From: DASSQJ01 sp963726295
Lineage (GTDB): Bacteria > Actinomycetota > Actinomycetes > Actinomycetales > Dermatophilaceae
DNA: 64,000 bases
Direction of reading: 5' to 3'
NCBI GenBank assembly: GCA_963726295.1
Contig: CAVSBW010000002.1
Location: forward strand, 434,001 to 498,000
The position numbers were made by a program, and so were the translations under genes. Shown here in pieces: positions 63,447 through 64,000 of this stretch. The notes below the pieces were generated by a model. That model had not been told where the DNA came from. It saw only the letters and a program-made list of their open reading frames with translations, and made no database searches. Numbering within the stretch: position 1 is the stretch's first letter; every line of letters begins with the position of its first letter.

Positions 63447-63731
63447 TGCCGCTCCTGGTGGTCGGGGAGGTGCCGTGTTCCTCGACGCTACGACTCCCCC
63501 GAACGCGCGGGTCGCTCATCGGTCCGGCGTGTCGATGCTGGTGTTCTCGGTGTGACTGGTGGTGCACATGTGGCGTTTGGTCACGAGATGTTCACACGGC
63601 GCCCGGGAGGCGCACGCACCGCGAGAGACGGAGGACCACCTCTGCGACAGGACGGCATGCGCCGCGCCCGTCGGGCGACGACGACACCGCGGCCGACGGC
63701 GCGGACGGGGCGCTCTCGGTGCCGACCGAGG

Positions 63732-64000
63732 TCAGGCGCCGAACCGGCGATGCCGGTCGCCGTACGCGCGCAGCGCCCGGAGGAAGTCGACCTTGCGGAA
63801 GTCGGGCCAGTAGGCCTCGCAGAAGTAGAACTCGCTGTGCGTGCTCTGCCAGAGGAGGAACCCGCCGAGGCGCTGCTCCCCGGAGGTGCGGATGACGAGG
63901 TCGGGGTCGGGCTGCCCCTTGGTGTAGAGGTGCTCGGCGATGTGCTCGACGTCGATGACCTCCGCGAGCTCCTCGATGCTCGTGCCACGGCCCGCATGGT
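63732..64000 (-). CDS. uppS: isoprenyl transferase (undecaprenyl diphosphate synthase), 3' part only
   Basis: The last 89 codons of a cis-prenyltransferase gene whose 5' part lies beyond the right edge of the window. Diagnostic residues are DPDLVIRTSGEQRLGGFLLW, the QSTHSEFYF block and WPDFRKVDFLRALRAYGDR near the C-terminus. It makes the polyprenyl carrier lipid for peptidoglycan and other envelope polymers. Because it has no start in the window, it would not appear as a start-to-stop ORF. The symbol is by family; a second, short-chain paralogue is common in actinobacteria and cannot be excluded. Confidence 0.88.
   Translation of the reverse strand, partial: HAGRGTSIEELAEVIDVEHIAEHLYTKGQPDPDLVIRTSGEQRLGGFLLWQSTHSEFYFCEAYWPDFRKVDFLRALRAYGDRHRRFGA

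Overview
The window is one contiguous, very GC-rich, densely coded stretch of a chromosome from a high-GC Gram-positive bacterium (Actinomycetota). Support: many GTG starts, a WhiB-family regulator, MurT/GatD, a groES-groEL operon under two CIRCE operators, and a gene order strongly reminiscent of mycobacteria (guaA, a ChoD-type oxidase, guaB3, guaB2, a WhiB3-type gene, groEL/groES, tsaD-rimI-tsaB-tsaE, alr, nnrD, glmS). Protein content and style suggest Micrococcales, perhaps an Intrasporangiaceae-like soil or sludge organism, but no database search was possible, so the family is an inference. No rRNA, tRNA, CRISPR array, phage, transposase or plasmid function was recognised. This is mostly a core-chromosome region with a few accessory loci.

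Layout. 1-5.1 kb: PIG-L deacetylase coupled to a UPF0104 membrane protein; murT-gatD (lipid II amidation); a lysophospholipase-like hydrolase. 5.1-10.1 kb: acyltransferase-3/SGNH fusion, guaA, a DUF3817 membrane protein and SURF1. 10.3-18.1 kb: flavin monooxygenase, TPR-LuxR regulator, MOSC protein, a heterodimeric ABC exporter, a DUF1905 remnant and a membrane-anchored glutaredoxin-like protein. 18.1-22.7 kb: ChoD-type GMC oxidase, aldehyde dehydrogenase, guaB3. 22.9-29.5 kb: MFS drug transporter, P1 peptidase, YjbR-like protein, two lipoproteins, AraC regulator. 29.7-34.6 kb: MMPL transporter with a decayed ABC-ATPase tail, coupled to a YhgE/Pip membrane protein. 34.7-41.2 kb: guaB2, whiB, S4 protein, VOC protein, racemase, groEL, groES. 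41.3-51.1 kb: methyltransferase, acyl-CoA dehydrogenase, ribokinase/nucleoside hydrolase pair, GH3 lipoprotein, and a divergent pair of redox genes. 51.2-60.1 kb: one long leftward block glmS-acpS-nnrD-alr-hydrolase-tsaE-tsaB-rimI-tsaD. 60.2-64 kb: coaA, a secreted lysozyme-fold protein, phoH-type PIN/ATPase, and the 3' part of an undecaprenyl diphosphate synthase gene running off the right edge.

How genes work together. Cell-wall supply is over-represented: glmS (amino sugars), alr (D-Ala), murT-gatD (lipid II amidation), uppS (lipid carrier), a GH3 glucosaminidase-like lipoprotein and a lytic-transglycosylase-like protein. Guanine nucleotide synthesis is spread over guaA, guaB2 and guaB3. 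The t6A tRNA genes tsaB/D/E form an overlapping chain with rimI. A nucleoside hydrolase and a ribokinase form a coupled salvage pair.

Regulation visible in the sequence. Eleven genes have a TANNNT -10 hexamer exactly six bases before the start codon and little or no Shine-Dalgarno, the pattern of leaderless transcription; several more fit loosely. groES has a TTGACC/TAGATT promoter embedded in one CIRCE with a second CIRCE just downstream. The most unexpected non-coding feature is a 67-bp element present three times (at 7.3, 51.1 and 56.3 kb), always just after the stop codon of a gene and always in the same orientation relative to that gene.

Only one gene-free stretch exceeds 300 bases (40990-41333), and it holds the groES regulatory region; the 285 bases at 63447-63731 hold the phoH 5' region and show no gene.
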